Part shown: piece by piece, positions 15,118 to 22,041 of the stretch
How the letters are laid out: each line of letters starts with the position of its first letter
Position numbering within the stretch: the stretch's first letter is position 1
From: a virus
Length of the DNA stretch: 22,041 bases
Virus record (IMG/VR): IMGVR_UViG_3300032297_000560
Coordinates: 1-22,041 of that record
Strand: one strand, 5' to 3'
Position numbers and translations under genes: made by a program
Notes under the pieces: generated by a model
Databases searched by the model: none
What the model was told of the DNA's origin: nothing
Seen by the model: only the letters and a program-made list of their open reading frames with translations

Positions 15118-15588
15118 ATGACCAAGAAACTCGAAACCTTATTAAATCTTCCACCCAGTGAAGAACCGTTGATCCCACCTAGTGCTCCGGCAGTTCCTAC
15201 AATTGATCTTCAAGAAAAGCTGGAAGAATTTGACAAAATTGCATCAGCCCTGCCCAAGGTAAAGGGTCTAGGCGATATGGCAGACAGCGAGTTAGATGCA
15301 CTGGCAGCTAAAGCAGAACAGGCCTACGATGATCTCATGGATCTAGGTATGAATGTAGAAGCTCGTTACGGTTCAAAAATGTTCGAAGTTGCGGCACAGA
15401 TGATGAATGCGGCTATTACAGCTAAAACCAACAAAATTGACAAGAAGTTAAAGATGGTTGATCTACAGCTTAAAAAATTAGCCATAGATAAAAAGAGCGG
15501 GACCAGTGACAACCCAATAGAAGGTGAAGGTTACATACTAACAGATCGTAACAGCATCTTGGAAAAGTTAAAGAATCTGAATAAATAA
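15118..15588 (+). CDS. 16: Small terminase subunit, gp16-like
   Basis: 156 residues against 164 in T4. Expected to form a ring that recognises DNA and stimulates the gp17 packaging motor. The N-terminal part is proline-rich, then comes a long helical hairpin. The segment EARYGSKMFEVAAQMMNAAITAKTNKIDKKLKMVDLQLKKL compares with the T4 gp16 helix [28 protein letters not shown]. The C-terminus has a short motif like TDRNSILEKLKNL, similar to the gp17-contact end. Unlike T4, the large subunit does not follow directly: two other genes lie between. No clear ribosome site; it starts nine bases after gp4. Confidence 0.75.
   Translation: MTKKLETLLNLPPSEEPLIPPSAPAVPTIDLQEKLEEFDKIASALPKVKGLGDMADSELDALAAKAEQAYDDLMDLGMNVEARYGSKMFEVAAQMMNAAITAKTNKIDKKLKMVDLQLKKLAIDKKSGTSDNPIEGEGYILTDRNSILEKLKNLNK
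15580..15587 (+). promoter_or_regulatory. Candidate late promoter of the near-leaderless class (AATAAATA)
   Basis: AATAAATA overlaps the gp16 stop codon and ends seven bases before the ATG at 15595. With T4 late geometry the leader would be about two bases. No Shine-Dalgarno sequence is visible. Confidence 0.5.
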
Positions 15589-15594
15589 TACACT

Positions 15595-16185
15595 ATGAAA
15601 AACTTCAAAGAATACCTATCTGAGTCGAAAAAACAGTACCCTTTTAAAATCAAGGTTGCTGGTGAATTCAGTAAAGATCAAGAAAAGACTCTAGAGTCTT
15701 TGCTAGATCGCTATGCTGTGACTAACTTTAAAAAATCTACAACAACGCCAGTTCAAGAATTGCCGTTAGATTTTCCGCAACTTAAAAATTGCGAAGTTCA
15801 TATCTATGAAGTAACGTTAGATTATCCTAGCACTCAATTTGAATTAACAGAATACCTAGCCACTGGTTTATCTGTTCATAAACAAAATTTAGTTGTCCGT
15901 CGTCCTGGCGAACCACTTGAAGAATATCAGCACCAAGAAGGCGAAAAGCGTGAAGGTGCTCTATTAGATGATCCTGATTACAAAGAAGCCGGTAGTCCTA
16001 AATTTGAAGATTACTATGGTGACAAGTATAACACCGGATTTGTCAAAGAACTAAATGATCTTCTCAAACTAGAGCGTAAAGCTCGTGGAGAACAAATCCC
16101 CACGGAAGGTGTTGCAAAATACAACACTGACTCCGATGCTAATACAACCGGCATCTTGAAGCAAGCCGAAGAAACAAGGAAATAA
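15595..16185 (+). CDS. Probable head-interior or capsid-associated protein with capsid-targeting-like N-terminus
   Basis: 196 residues, function not known. The first ten residues, MKNFKEYLSE, closely resemble the capsid-targeting sequence of T4 internal proteins (MKTYQEFIAE), which is cut by the gp21 prohead protease after a [L/I]xE motif. Here LSE precedes S11. The rest has an alpha/beta-looking domain (YPFKIKVAGEFSKDQEKTLESLLDRY, VHIYEVTLDYPS, LATGLSVHKQNLVVRRPGEP) and then an acidic, charged tail. It lies between the two terminase genes. Packaging into the head is inference from the N-terminus and location; a plain structural role is the alternative. Confidence 0.72.
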   Translation: MKNFKEYLSESKKQYPFKIKVAGEFSKDQEKTLESLLDRYAVTNFKKSTTTPVQELPLDFPQLKNCEVHIYEVTLDYPSTQFELTEYLATGLSVHKQNLVVRRPGEPLEEYQHQEGEKREGALLDDPDYKEAGSPKFEDYYGDKYNTGFVKELNDLLKLERKARGEQIPTEGVAKYNTDSDANTTGILKQAEETRK

Positions 16186-16187
16186 CC

Positions 16188-17459
16188 ATGCAAATGATTG
16201 ATGTAATGAAGCGTCTTGCTGAATTAGATGCAACTAATCCAAATATTGTAAAAGAGAGTCAACAGCCTGTTGAAGAATGTGGAATGATGCCTATGGAGAA
16301 ACCACATACTCCTGCTACAATGAATATCACAGCCAACAGCGGTGAAGAACTAGGCGACATGCTAAGTGCTCTTATGCAATTAGCTGGTGTACACAAAGTT
16401 GGTGATGAGCATATGGGCACAGAGCCAAAGCCAACAACGATGACTTCTGAGCCAAGTATGAGATCTGTGATTGACAAAATGCACGGCGACACAGAAATCG
16501 TTCACGGTGACGGCGAAGAAGAAACAGAAGAAGGCCTCGTTACAACTGTAGGCGGTGCCGCACTAGGTGCCAAGGCCGGAGAAGTAATTGGCAACATGAT
16601 TGCTCCTGGAGTCGGCGGTGCATTAGGCAGCGCACTTGGTGGTCTTGCTGGCGGTTATGCGGGCGCCAAAGTGGAAGAAACGGGCGACGAAGCTGGATGG
16701 TATGTTACACATGAAAAGCGCACTGGTGATCCAGATCGTGTTGCTGGCCCTTTTGCTGATCAACAAGAGGCGCAAGCATGGATTAACGATAATGTACCGT
16801 ATCCAGAAGAAGAACCTTACGGCACAACTGAAGTCGGTGAAAGTGACGCAGAAGAAACAGAAGAAGGTCTTGGTGGTGCAGTGGCCGGCGGCCTAATTGG
16901 TCGAGGTATTGGTATGGCAGTACCTGTTCCTGGTGCATCACTAGCTGGCGCTTACATTGGTAGTAAATTAGGCAGTGCAGCCACTGATGCAGCCGATGCA
17001 GTAAGCGATGATGACAAAGAAAAGCCAACAGAAACTGTTGACAATACGCCAACAGGTGTACGTGATATTCCTCCATTTAGCAAAGATGCTATGATTGATA
17101 AATCTAGACATAATCAAACACAGGCAGGATATCCCGGAGTAGGTGATAGAATGGATGGAGACCGTCCTAAAGCATTTGCCACAATGGAAGATCGACTAAT
17201 GGCTGAATACAAACAGTTCATCGGTGAGTCTGTAGAAGAAGTTGAAGAAGATGAAGATGTAGAAGAAGGCATCATGGACAAAGCCAAAGAATTCGGTAAG
17301 AAAGCTGTTAAAACAGCTGACAGAATTGTAACTGGTGGCGATAAAGAAGATCTAATTAAAGATCTACAGAAGAAAGCCGGAGTTGAACCAACTGGTAAAA
17401 AGCCAGAGTCAGCCAACGAAAGCATGGCAGATATTTTAAAACTATCTGGTCTAAGATAA
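16188..17459 (+). CDS. Acidic head-associated protein with two glycine-zipper segments, function unknown
   Basis: 423 residues. The N-terminus MQMIDVMKRLAE contains an LAE site that could be cut by a gp21-type protease. Residues 57-68 read DMLSALMQLAGV, and the last residues read SMADILKLSGLR, a related motif. Two hydrophobic G/A-rich segments (about residues 119-161 and 227-272, each preceded by ETEEG) have glycine-zipper spacing such as GGALGSALGGLAGG and could insert in membrane. Between them is a compact unit GWYVTHE...AGPFADQQEAQAWI. The C-terminal part is very acidic, then has a basic amphipathic helix (MDKAKEFGKKAVKTADRI). AAGGAA precedes the start by about eight bases. It may be a scaffold or an ejected internal protein; neither is proven. 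Confidence 0.72.
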   Translation: MQMIDVMKRLAELDATNPNIVKESQQPVEECGMMPMEKPHTPATMNITANSGEELGDMLSALMQLAGVHKVGDEHMGTEPKPTTMTSEPSMRSVIDKMHGDTEIVHGDGEEETEEGLVTTVGGAALGAKAGEVIGNMIAPGVGGALGSALGGLAGGYAGAKVEETGDEAGWYVTHEKRTGDPDRVAGPFADQQEAQAWINDNVPYPEEEPYGTTEVGESDAEETEEGLGGAVAGGLIGRGIGMAVPVPGASLAGAYIGSKLGSAATDAADAVSDDDKEKPTETVDNTPTGVRDIPPFSKDAMIDKSRHNQTQAGYPGVGDRMDGDRPKAFATMEDRLMAEYKQFIGESVEEVEEDEDVEEGIMDKAKEFGKKAVKTADRIVTGGDKEDLIKDLQKKAGVEPTGKKPESANESMADILKLSGLR

Positions 17460-17478
17460 TACATTAGGATGTAATCCA

Positions 17479-17505
17479 AATAGCCTCTTCGGAGGCTATT
17501 TTTTT
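17479..17505 (+). terminator. Rho-independent terminator with UUCG loop
   Basis: Nine-base perfect stem AATAGCCTC / GAGGCTATT closed by the stable loop TTCG, followed by a run of T. It ends the transcription unit starting at 13114. The next promoter motif begins two bases further on. Confidence 0.92.
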
Positions 17506-17506
17506 C

Positions 17507-17514
17507 ATTAAATA
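17507..17514 (+). promoter_or_regulatory. Candidate late promoter for large terminase (ATTAAATA)
   Basis: ATTAAATA ends four bases before the ATG at 17519, directly after a terminator, so the gene needs a new promoter. With T4 geometry transcription would start on the start codon. No ribosome site is present. Confidence 0.55.
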
Positions 17515-17518
17515 AAAT

Positions 17519-19105
17519 ATGGGATCAAAAAATTTAGACGGCAAACTGGTAAAAACTGCGCATTCAACGCAGAGGTATACCGAACAAGATATTGAAGACT
17601 TGATGAAGTGTCAAGATCTTGTCAATGGTCCTCACCACTTTTTAGATAACTTTTTCTACATTCAACACCCAGTTAAAGGTAAACTACGCTACGAGGCTTT
17701 TGAGTACCAACGTCGATTAATTGACAGTTATCACCAGCACAGATTTAACGTTAACTTATTACCACGACAAACAGGCAAGACTACTACAGCCGCAGGTTAT
17801 CTGTTGTGGTACGCTATGTTTATGCCAGACAGCACTATATTAATTGCGGCGCACAAATACACAGGCGCTCAGGAGATTATGAACCGTATTCGATATGCCT
17901 ATGAGCTTTGTCCTGATCATATTCGATGCGGTGTTACCAGTTACAATAAACAAAGTATAGAATTCGACAACGGTAGTCGTATCGTAGCACAGACAACTAC
18001 AGAAACTACAGGTCGTGGTATGAGCTTGTCAATGCTGTACGCTGACGAGTTTGCGTTTGTGGCACCTAATATTGCCAGTGAATTCTGGACTTCTATTTCG
18101 CCCACATTGGCCACAGGTGGTAAAGCTATTATTACCAGCACACCAAACAGCGACGAAGATCAGTTTGCTCAAATATGGCATGAAGCCAACAAACGATTTG
18201 ACGAGTTTGGCAATGAACAGACTACAGGAAAAAATGGATTCTTTCCGTTTAAAGCACATTGGACAGAGCATCCAGAGCGTGATGAAAAATGGGCAGAGAT
18301 AGAACGCAGTCGTATTGGAGAGGAACGTTTCCGCCGAGAACATGAATGCGAATTCTTGATCTTTGATGAAACATTGATCAATAGCATAGCCCTTTCAGAC
18401 ATGGTAGGCGGTGAGCCCATAATGAAAATGGGCCAGGTTCGGTGGTATAAAAAGATTGATCCAAAGTGTACCTATATTGTAGCACTAGACCCTAGTCTAG
18501 GCACAGGTGGCGACCCGGCAGCCATACAAATTCTCGAATTACCTACATTTGAACAGGTAGCTGAATGGCATCATAATCTTACACCTATACAAGGACAGAC
18601 TCGAATACTGCGGGATATCTGCAGATACATTGCCGATGAATGTTCAGCCAAAGGTTCGCAACCTAGCATATATTTCAGTGTTGAAAATAATGCAGTGGGA
18701 GAAGCCGCGCTGGTGTCTATCAGTGAAATCGGTGAAGAAACCATACCCGGATTATTTGTCAGCGAACCTATTAAAAAGGGACATGTACGACGCTTCCGTA
18801 AAGGATTTAACACCACACACTCTAGTAAAATTTCTGTTTGCGCCAAACTCAAACAACTCATTGAAGCTAAAACACTTAAAATACACAGTAAAAGTTTAAT
18901 CAGTGAATTAAAAACATTTGTGGCCAAAGGCATTAGTTTTGAAGGAAAAACTGGTAATCACGATGACTTAGTTAGCAGTCTATTGCTGGCATTACGTATG
19001 ATTATTCTTTTACAAGACTGGGATCCTGCAATTTATGAAAAAATGCGTGAAGAAAGTTACGATGATTTGATCATGCCCATGCCTATATACATCAGCAATT
19101 ATTAA
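17519..19105 (+). CDS. 17: Terminase large subunit, gp17-like packaging ATPase and nuclease
   Basis: Motor that drives DNA into the prohead and cuts the concatemer. The ATPase domain has Walker A LPRQTGKTT (residues 81-89), Walker B MLYADE with D176 and E177, and the coupling motif ITSTPN (205-210). The RNase H-like nuclease domain has D324 (VALDPSLG), E389 (SVEN) and D482/D483 (HDDLV). 528 residues against 610 in T4; the N- and C-terminal ends are shorter. The start at 17519 gives the conserved beginning before the KCQDLVNGPHHFLDNFFYIQHP region. It lies between a terminator and the 927-residue gene, and starts just after a TAAATA motif with no ribosome site. Confidence 0.96.
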   Translation: MGSKNLDGKLVKTAHSTQRYTEQDIEDLMKCQDLVNGPHHFLDNFFYIQHPVKGKLRYEAFEYQRRLIDSYHQHRFNVNLLPRQTGKTTTAAGYLLWYAMFMPDSTILIAAHKYTGAQEIMNRIRYAYELCPDHIRCGVTSYNKQSIEFDNGSRIVAQTTTETTGRGMSLSMLYADEFAFVAPNIASEFWTSISPTLATGGKAIITSTPNSDEDQFAQIWHEANKRFDEFGNEQTTGKNGFFPFKAHWTEHPERDEKWAEIERSRIGEERFRREHECEFLIFDETLINSIALSDMVGGEPIMKMGQVRWYKKIDPKCTYIVALDPSLGTGGDPAAIQILELPTFEQVAEWHHNLTPIQGQTRILRDICRYIADECSAKGSQPSIYFSVENNAVGEAALVSISEIGEETIPGLFVSEPIKKGHVRRFRKGFNTTHSSKISVCAKLKQLIEAKTLKIHSKSLISELKTFVAKGISFEGKTGNHDDLVSSLLLALRMIILLQDWDPAIYEKMREESYDDLIMPMPIYISNY

Positions 19106-19111
19106 TAAATA
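19104..19111 (+). promoter_or_regulatory. Candidate late promoter of the leaderless class (AATAAATA)
   Basis: AATAAATA overlaps the terminase stop codon and ends five bases before the ATG at 19117, so a start six bases after the motif is the A of ATG. The five bases between (ACAAA) hold no Shine-Dalgarno sequence. Confidence 0.55.
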
Positions 19112-19116
19112 ACAAA

Positions 19117-21900
19117 ATGCAAGCTATACAAATTATCAGCCAAGATTTATTCGACAAAGTGCGTAGTCGCTTTGAAAACCTAGAAATGGGCGACAGCACC
19201 GGTGCTGTGACCATTGACCCCAAAGAAGCAAGATTCTTTGATTTTGACTTTGTCTTAGAAGGTGCAGACCTTGGACGAGTAAGCGTCAGTCTTGGAGAAT
19301 TAGGCAGTCTAAAAGTTTTCTACAGTCAAGGTATTACAGAAAACAAAGATGACTTTGCCAAAAAAATATGGTATAGTTTTTTAAAAGAAATGCGTCTTTT
19401 TGCAATGCGTAGATTACTGCGCTTTGATACACGTGATATTGCTAAAACAAATTTAGAGCAAAAAGATTTTCAATATTTGGCCAGTAAAAGCCCCAAGGAA
19501 GAACCAATGTCTACAATGAACGAATCACGATGGAATCAAAAAAGCACTAAAAAGACTAGTCGTGCTGTTAAAGGAAAAACTGAAGTTATTGTTCGCCATG
19601 CAAAAGCAGTAGAAGAAACATATCCAGGCGCACGTAGTCAAAGTAAAAACATCAAGGCAATCTTTATTCAAAATGCCGATGGTGAACGCTTTAAGTATCC
19701 ATTCATTCATCCAGCTGGAGCATTTGCCATGGCTCAACACGTTGATCACGGTGGCGTTCCGCATGATCCAGCAGGCAAAGCTATCATTGAAATGAGTGAA
19801 CAAATTGCTCAACTACAAGAATTCAGTCGCCATGTTCGCCGCGCTACATTACACGACGATGCAATGAGTATCAGTGAAAAAGCCATGAGCAAGTTAAACG
19901 AACTCAAAGAGCGAGTAGCGGCATTGAGTAAAAGACATCACTATGAAAGTTGGATAGCAGAATTCAATGAAGGTTCAGACGACCTAATGACAGAACTAGA
20001 TGCTGTCACAATGGAAGACTACAAATCAAAATTTACTCAAACAAACTTTCAAGAAGAATTATCTAAATTTTTCCCCTTGCTACATAGAATCGTGGGCGAA
20101 GCCAACGCAGTTAATTTAGATGAGTTAATAAAAGAAAACGAAGAAGAGCAAGACATGGATCAAGACCAAGACATGGCTCCTGGCAATGTTGATCCTTCTG
20201 ATCAATTTAACAATTGGGCAGATTCTGTCGAAACAGGCACACTATCCAATGACCAAGCCGAAGATTTAAAACAAGAATTAGATGGAATGGAAACAGACAG
20301 TGAAGGTTTGCCTAAAATTGATCTAGGTACAGATGGTACTATTGCTGTAAGTTTTTTCCAAGATCACGGATTAGATAACAGCGATTTAGCGGCAGCATTA
20401 CAACAGGCTGCCGGCAGTGATTCCACACAAAACGCCTATCGTGTATTTGCTGATTGGGCTACATCACAGGGTCAAGAACAACTAGTACAGTTTTTAACTC
20501 CACAATTGTTCCAAGAACCTGAACCACAAGCTCCTGCTGTTGATCAAGAACAACAACCAGTTTCTGAAGCTCCGGAAGATTGGACTAGCTATAAGGTTGC
20601 TAAAATATTATTCGACAAAGGCATGAAGTATACTTCTGCCAAAGATGAAGGTCCGTTAATAAACGCAATCGGCGATGTTTTAGAAGAATTGGGTATGAAT
20701 AAGAAACAAGTAAGATATCTTATCAGATACGATGATGATTTCCTTGCTGACACACTAAGTGCTTTATATGACATGTCACAACAACAAGAAAATACAGACA
20801 TGGTTCCTCCTCTAAACGCAATGGAAAATAACCAGTTTGTTGTATGGTATATGATCGACGACGGCGAATGGGACGAGCACGGTACATTCGACAACGAAGC
20901 CGCCGCCGATGCGTATATTCAACAACTTGCGGCCAAAGGTTATGACGACGATAACTTTGAAGTGCTCAAACCTGGTCAACACCCTGACGATGACTATGCA
21001 TACACTGGGTCTCAAGAAAACACAGACATGGTTCCTCCTCCTGGCGCAATGAGCGAAAGTGAAGAGTCAGTTGAAGAAATGGTACACAGAATTGTACATC
21101 AACACTTCAATGAAGACAACCCCAACGGTGGCCCATTCCCTAAAGGAGAAGAAGGCATTGCCATAGAAGTTAAAACAGAAGTTGAAGACGTGCATGGCGA
21201 AGAAGCTGCCTTGGCTGCTGAAGAAATGGCTCGTGCTGAAATGGCAAAATGTGCGGCAGAATGGGATGAAAAACACAACGGTGGTGGCCAAGATGGTCTT
21301 TCCAGAATACGAGAAATTATTTCTAAAATGGAAAAAGGTATGGAAGGTATTGGGGATCAAGGTCATGGTGGTAAAGACTTTAACAAAAATATCATGCCAG
21401 CTGAAGGACAGGGCGATCTTGCTACAGCACTTAGTAAACTCAGCGGTAATTGGAGCGGATGGCACAAAGAAGAAGACATGTCAACACCCGAGGTTGATCA
21501 TTACGAATATGATGACGGTGAAGGCGGCTACTACGGCCGTGGAACTATCGAACACAATTTGAAGACCGGAGAAGTTAAAGTTGAATATCATGACAGCGAA
21601 AATGATATGGATGTCGATGGCACCTTTAAGAACATGGGCGATGCTATGCGAGCACTACGTGGCGACCTTGGCGTTAATCACGGTGGTAAAGCACCTAACT
21701 TTGACAGACTAGGTCACCGTAAACAACATGGTCCAGATGACCTACGTAAAACAGATAGAACTGGGCGTAAAGGCTCATTAGCCGGCGGACCTACTAATAG
21801 TTTAAAACGTGATATTGAATTCAACAAAGGTAAACACGGTCCAAAAGGACCTTTACCAGAAATGGCTGAGATTTTACGTTTAGCTGGATTGGCAAAATAA
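19117..21900 (+). CDS. Large acidic multidomain protein, probable virion component, function unknown
   Basis: 927 residues. The N-terminal domain (about 1-125) is basic and aromatic (KKIWYSFLKEMRLFAMRRLLRFDTRD). A second region (about 130-340) has H-rich loops and helices (IHPAGAFAMAQHVDHGG). From about residue 345 it is very acidic with short domains separated by Q/E/P linkers, including SYKVAKILFDKGMKYTSAKDEG and VVWYMIDDGEWDEHGTFDN. The peptide QENTDMVPP occurs twice, flanking that last domain. A HRIVHQHFNEDNPNGGPFPKGEEGI unit and a GYYGRGTIEHN unit follow. It ends LPEMAEILRLAGLAK, like the end of the 423-residue protein; LPE fits a prohead-protease site. A scaffold or packaged protein is possible; I cannot name the family. 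Confidence 0.75.
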   Translation: MQAIQIISQDLFDKVRSRFENLEMGDSTGAVTIDPKEARFFDFDFVLEGADLGRVSVSLGELGSLKVFYSQGITENKDDFAKKIWYSFLKEMRLFAMRRLLRFDTRDIAKTNLEQKDFQYLASKSPKEEPMSTMNESRWNQKSTKKTSRAVKGKTEVIVRHAKAVEETYPGARSQSKNIKAIFIQNADGERFKYPFIHPAGAFAMAQHVDHGGVPHDPAGKAIIEMSEQIAQLQEFSRHVRRATLHDDAMSISEKAMSKLNELKERVAALSKRHHYESWIAEFNEGSDDLMTELDAVTMEDYKSKFTQTNFQEELSKFFPLLHRIVGEANAVNLDELIKENEEEQDMDQDQDMAPGNVDPSDQFNNWADSVETGTLSNDQAEDLKQELDGMETDSEGLPKIDLGTDGTIAVSFFQDHGLDNSDLAAALQQAAGSDSTQNAYRVFADWATSQGQEQLVQFLTPQLFQEPEPQAPAVDQEQQPVSEAPEDWTSYKVAKILFDKGMKYTSAKDEGPLINAIGDVLEELGMNKKQVRYLIRYDDDFLADTLSALYDMSQQQENTDMVPPLNAMENNQFVVWYMIDDGEWDEHGTFDNEAAADAYIQQLAAKGYDDDNFEVLKPGQHPDDDYAYTGSQENTDMVPPPGAMSESEESVEEMVHRIVHQHFNEDNPNGGPFPKGEEGIAIEVKTEVEDVHGEEAALAAEEMARAEMAKCAAEWDEKHNGGGQDGLSRIREIISKMEKGMEGIGDQGHGGKDFNKNIMPAEGQGDLATALSKLSGNWSGWHKEEDMSTPEVDHYEYDDGEGGYYGRGTIEHNLKTGEVKVEYHDSENDMDVDGTFKNMGDAMRALRGDLGVNHGGKAPNFDRLGHRKQHGPDDLRKTDRTGRKGSLAGGPTNSLKRDIEFNKGKHGPKGPLPEMAEILRLAGLAK
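20785..21051 (+). repeat. Direct repeat flanking a small domain inside the 927-residue gene
   Basis: The 39-base copies at 20785-20823 and 21013-21051 both encode QENTDMVPPxxAM. Their first 27 bases differ at one position. The repeat period is 228 bases, and the unit between them encodes a W/Y-rich domain of about 63 residues, so the domain looks like an in-frame cassette. Confidence 0.8.
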
Positions 21901-21938
21901 ACCATATTTCCAGCACCTTTTAGGTTGCGTTAATAAAT

Positions 21939-21980
21939 AAAACTGTGTATAGTTAACTCTATGCACAGTTTTTCTTTTTA
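21939..21980 (+). terminator. Rho-independent terminator after the 927-residue gene
   Basis: Fourteen-base stem AAAACTGTGTATAG / CTATGCACAGTTTT with one G-U pair, six-base loop, then a T-rich tail (TTCTTTTT). It ends the terminase transcription unit. Confidence 0.88.
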
Positions 21981-22006
21981 GTCAGTGGGCTTTAAAGAAG
22001 AGGCAT

Positions 22007-22014
22007 AATAAATC
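22007..22014 (+). promoter_or_regulatory. Weak candidate late promoter for the next gene (AATAAATC)
   Basis: AATAAATC differs from TATAAATA at two positions, including the last base. It lies between a terminator and the next ATG at 22034, where a promoter is expected. AAGGA at 22021-22025 would be the ribosome site. Confidence 0.25.
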
Positions 22015-22033
22015 AACATTAAGGAAAAACATT

Positions 22034-22041
22034 ATGGCAAC
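22034..22041 (+). CDS. Start of the next gene (3' partial)
   Basis: ATGGCAAC at the window edge, preceded by AAGGA eight bases upstream and by a terminator. Only two codons (M-A) are visible, so no function can be given. In T4 the portal and capsid genes (20-23) follow the terminase-sheath-tube block, which makes a head gene plausible but unproven. Confidence 0.5.

Noticed and set aside
16259-17479. Open frames antisense to and in another plus frame of the 423-residue gene
   Set aside because: Low-complexity shadows of a repetitive acidic gene, without start signals or conserved features.
21067-21465. Antisense open frame rich in Phe and His inside the 927-residue gene
   Set aside because: Composition is the reverse image of Glu/Lys-rich coding sequence; no ribosome site and no plausible family.

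Overview
This window is part of the late (virion and packaging) region of a T4-like myovirus. It carries recognisable relatives of T4 gp13, gp14, gp15 (neck and tail completion), gp18 (sheath), gp19 (tube), gp4 (head completion), gp16 and gp17 (terminase), gp1 (dNMP kinase) and a long S74-type tail fibre. The long sheath, the W/Y/G-rich adhesin modules, the TAAATA-type late promoters and the style of the gp14/gp15 extensions resemble T4-like phages of aquatic bacteria (cyanophage, pelagiphage or methylotroph phage type) more than enterobacterial T4. No photosynthesis gene, tRNA, CRISPR array or insertion sequence is visible, and the host cannot be named from this window.

Layout. (1) 1-4.4 kb, plus strand: the 3' part of a tail-fibre gene that starts upstream of the window, then three small genes of unknown function, ending at a bidirectional terminator. 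(2) 4.46-7.49 kb, minus strand: gp14, gp15 and a Nudix hydrolase, linked by two ATGA overlaps. (3) 7.53-9.3 kb: gp13 on the plus strand from a back-to-back promoter, a dNMP kinase with its own sigma70-like promoter, and a convergent HNH-fold zinc protein. (4) 9.37-13.05 kb: a 1004-residue sheath and the tube protein, then a terminator. (5) 13.1-17.46 kb: a tube-fold (gp54-like) protein, a small conserved protein, gp4, gp16, and two probable head-interior proteins, then a terminator. (6) 17.5-21.9 kb: large terminase and a 927-residue acidic multidomain protein, then a terminator. The first codons of the next gene follow at 22034.

How the genes fit together. Gp13/gp14 form the neck, gp15 and gp18/gp19 the contractile tail, gp4 finishes the DNA-filled head, and gp16/gp17 package DNA. 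The 196-, 423- and 927-residue proteins sit around the terminase genes and carry candidate prohead-protease sites and shared short motifs, so they may be scaffold or packaged internal proteins.

Most notable pattern. TAAATA late-promoter motifs fall into two spacing classes. Where a Shine-Dalgarno sequence exists, the motif ends roughly 22-31 bases before the ATG. For six genes without one (gp14, gp13, the 392-, 196- and 927-residue proteins, and gp17) it ends only 4-7 bases before the ATG. With T4 late-promoter geometry these six transcripts would be leaderless or nearly so.
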